From an uncultured Bacilli bacterium (GTDB taxonomy: Bacteria > Bacillota_I > Bacilli_A > RF39 > UBA660): a DNA stretch of 34,860 nt. Shown one piece after another: positions 32,317-34,860 of this stretch (its first letter is position 1; every line of letters begins with the position of its first letter). The notes beneath the pieces are model-generated. The model ran no database searches, was not told the origin of the DNA, and saw nothing but the letters and a program-made list of their open reading frames with translations. The DNA lies in the NCBI GenBank assembly GCA_944359055.1, contig CALVSO010000013.1, forward strand, positions 1 through 34,860, given 5' to 3'. The translations under genes were made by a program, and so were the position numbers.

Positions 32317-32345
32317 TTGACAAAGCTTTTTTAATTTGATATATT
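32317..32345 (+). promoter_or_regulatory. rRNA promoter P1
   Basis: TTGACA (32317-32322), 17 bases, TATATT (32340-32345), preceded by an A-rich UP-like tract (AAAAAAAATTAAAAAAAG). Confidence 0.85.
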
Positions 32346-32350
32346 ATAGT

Positions 32351-32392
32351 GGCTTTCGAAAAAAAGGAACAAAAATTCTTAACAAGAAAGCC
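32351..32392 (+). promoter_or_regulatory. Hairpin at the start of the P1 transcript
   Basis: GGCTTTC (32351-32357) and GAAAGCC (32386-32392) pair perfectly around a 28-base loop, right at the expected P1 start. No T run follows, so it is not a terminator; it may protect or process the 5' end. Confidence 0.5.
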
Positions 32393-32461
32393 TAGAAAAT
32401 AATATATTGAAACATTAAATTTACACTTTGAAAAAAAATTAAAAAAAATGTAAAAAAAGTA

Positions 32462-32490
32462 TTGACTTGTTAAAGTTAATTTGATATATT
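32462..32490 (+). promoter_or_regulatory. rRNA promoter P2
   Basis: TTGACT (32462-32467), 17 bases, TATATT (32485-32490), 145 bases after P1 with a nearly identical core (TTAATTTGATATATTA) and the same A-rich upstream tract, indicating promoter duplication. Confidence 0.85.
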
Positions 32491-32529
32491 ATTAATGCGC
32501 AACTGAGAAGAGCGCAAGAATGATCTTTG

Positions 32530-32563
32530 AAAACTGAGCAAAATGTCAATTCATAATTAGTCA
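32530..32563 (+). other. 5' arm of the 16S processing stem, with boxA-like leader
   Basis: AAAACTGAGCAAAATGT and ATTAGTCA here pair with ACATTTTGCTTAGTTTT and TGACTAAT at 34205-34234. CTTTGAAAACT just before it is boxA-like and recurs before 23S. The stem brings the 16S ends together for RNase III-type cleavage. Confidence 0.8.
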
Positions 32564-32592
32564 GGAATGAAACTAATTTAACAAAAAATATT

Positions 32593-34174
<1,582 letters not shown>

Positions 34175-34350
34175 ATGGAGAAAGATTTATCTTATTATGT
34201 ATCTTGACTAATTAATAACATTTTGCTTAGTTTTGAGAGATTATTCTCTCAGAAATAGTTCTTTGAAAACTTGGTAATTGTGGTAAATTTGTATTGAGCA
34301 ATACAAATTATTAAAATTTATCTCAATCATTTAGGAAAAATAACAAATGG
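34175..34350 (+). other. 16S-23S spacer without tRNA
   Basis: This 176-base spacer holds the 3' arm of the 16S processing stem (34205-34234), a perfect hairpin TGAGAGA-TTAT-TCTCTCA (34234-34251), a boxA-like TTCTTTGAAAACT and a perfect 11-bp hairpin AATTTGTATTG-AG-CAATACAAATT (34286-34309). No tRNA-Ile or tRNA-Ala is present. Confidence 0.85.
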
Positions 34351-34860
34351 TGATTAAATTGCTAAGGGCACACGGCGGATGCCTTGGCACTAGAAGCTGA
34401 TGAAGGACGCGACAAACAGCGAAATGCTTCGGGGAGCAGTAAGTATGCTTTGATCCGGAGATCTCCGAATGAGGGAACTCACCTATAGTAATGCGTAGGT
34501 ACTGTATAGTGAATTCATAGCTATATAGAAGCAACCCAGTGAACTGAAACATCTTAGTAGCTGGAGGAAAAGAAAGAAAAATCGATTTCCTTAGTAGTGG
34601 CGAGCGAAACGGAAATAGCCCAAACCAATCTACGGATTGGGGTTGTAGGACCTTTATATAAGAGTTATAAAATTATTGTATAGTTGAATTAGTTGGGAAG
34701 CTAAACTGTAAAAGGTGACAGTCCTGTAAACGAAATACATTAATCTCTTTAAGGAATCCTGAGTACGGCGAGACACGTGTAATCTTGTCGGAATCTACGG
34801 GGACCATCCCGTAAGGCTAAATACTCTCTAGTGACCGATAGTGAACAAGTACCGTGAGGG
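34351..34860 (+). rRNA. rrl: 23S ribosomal RNA, 5' part (cut by window edge)
   Basis: The 23S 5' end is recognised from GCTAAGGGCACACGGCGGATG, followed by GAAGGACGCGACAAACAGCG, GTGGCGAGCGAAACGGAA and TGAACAAGTACCGTGAGGG at the window edge. About 510 of some 2900 bases are present. The start is set by alignment in mind to E. coli and may be a few bases off. Confidence 0.97.

Overview
The window comes from an AT-rich, monoderm, low-GC Firmicutes-type bacterium. Tryptophan is TGG, and TGA, TAG and TAA all end intact genes, so the code is standard and not the mycoplasma code. Fermentation genes (pflB/pflA), a bile-acid/penicillin-amidase relative and the 16S sequence fit an uncultured gut Bacilli lineage close to the Mycoplasmatota (RF39-like). 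That placement is inference; I could not search. Promoters are clear sigma-A type, often with extended -10 (TGnTATAAT), and many genes end in tidy hairpin terminators.

Layout. 1-650: 5' part of an IS1202/ISNCY-like transposase gene (minus strand), cut by the window edge. 667-6935: a defence operon with a frameshifted XRE-type regulator, a double-domain FokI-like adenine methyltransferase, an AlwI-like type IIS endonuclease and a GmrSD-like DUF262/DUF1524 nuclease. 7006-9881: a stand-alone 904-aa SF1 helicase bracketed by two near-identical palindromes. 10077-12585: a small operon (MazG-like pyrophosphohydrolase, membrane protein, DUF2238 membrane protein broken by a frameshift, choloylglycine hydrolase broken by a TAG). 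12607-13207: hsp20 with an elaborate promoter. 13316-16878 (minus): two tandem paralogous J-domain proteins, one with HPD and one without. 16872-21476: housekeeping genes (dgkA-like, phosphomannomutase, an unknown gene, prfA-prmC, an unknown gene). 21596-24703: pflB-pflA and tRNA-Gln(CUG). 24746-31627: a Tad-like pilus locus with two unrecognised membrane/secreted proteins. 31689-32273: DUF402 nucleotide phosphatase. 32317-34860: rRNA operon with two tandem promoters, 16S, a tRNA-less spacer and the start of 23S.

How the genes work together. The left third is an accessory defence region: methyltransferase and endonuclease genes overlap and the GmrSD-like gene follows by 18 bp, so cognate restriction and modification-dependent restriction are probably co-expressed. 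Four lesions in three genes lie between 780 and 12030, while the long core genes to the right are intact, which points to decay of accessory genes or to local sequence error. RF1 and its methyltransferase PrmC are co-transcribed, as are PFL and its activase. The Tad-like cluster supplies the ATPase, two platform proteins, a SAF-domain protein, pilin-like proteins and a separately promoted small pilin candidate, but no prepilin peptidase or CpaE/TadZ is present in this window.

The most unusual items are the J-domain pair with a novel shared C-terminal region, the helicase cassette between twin palindromes, the hsp20 control region with widely spaced CIRCE-like half sites, and the minimal monoderm Tad-like locus.
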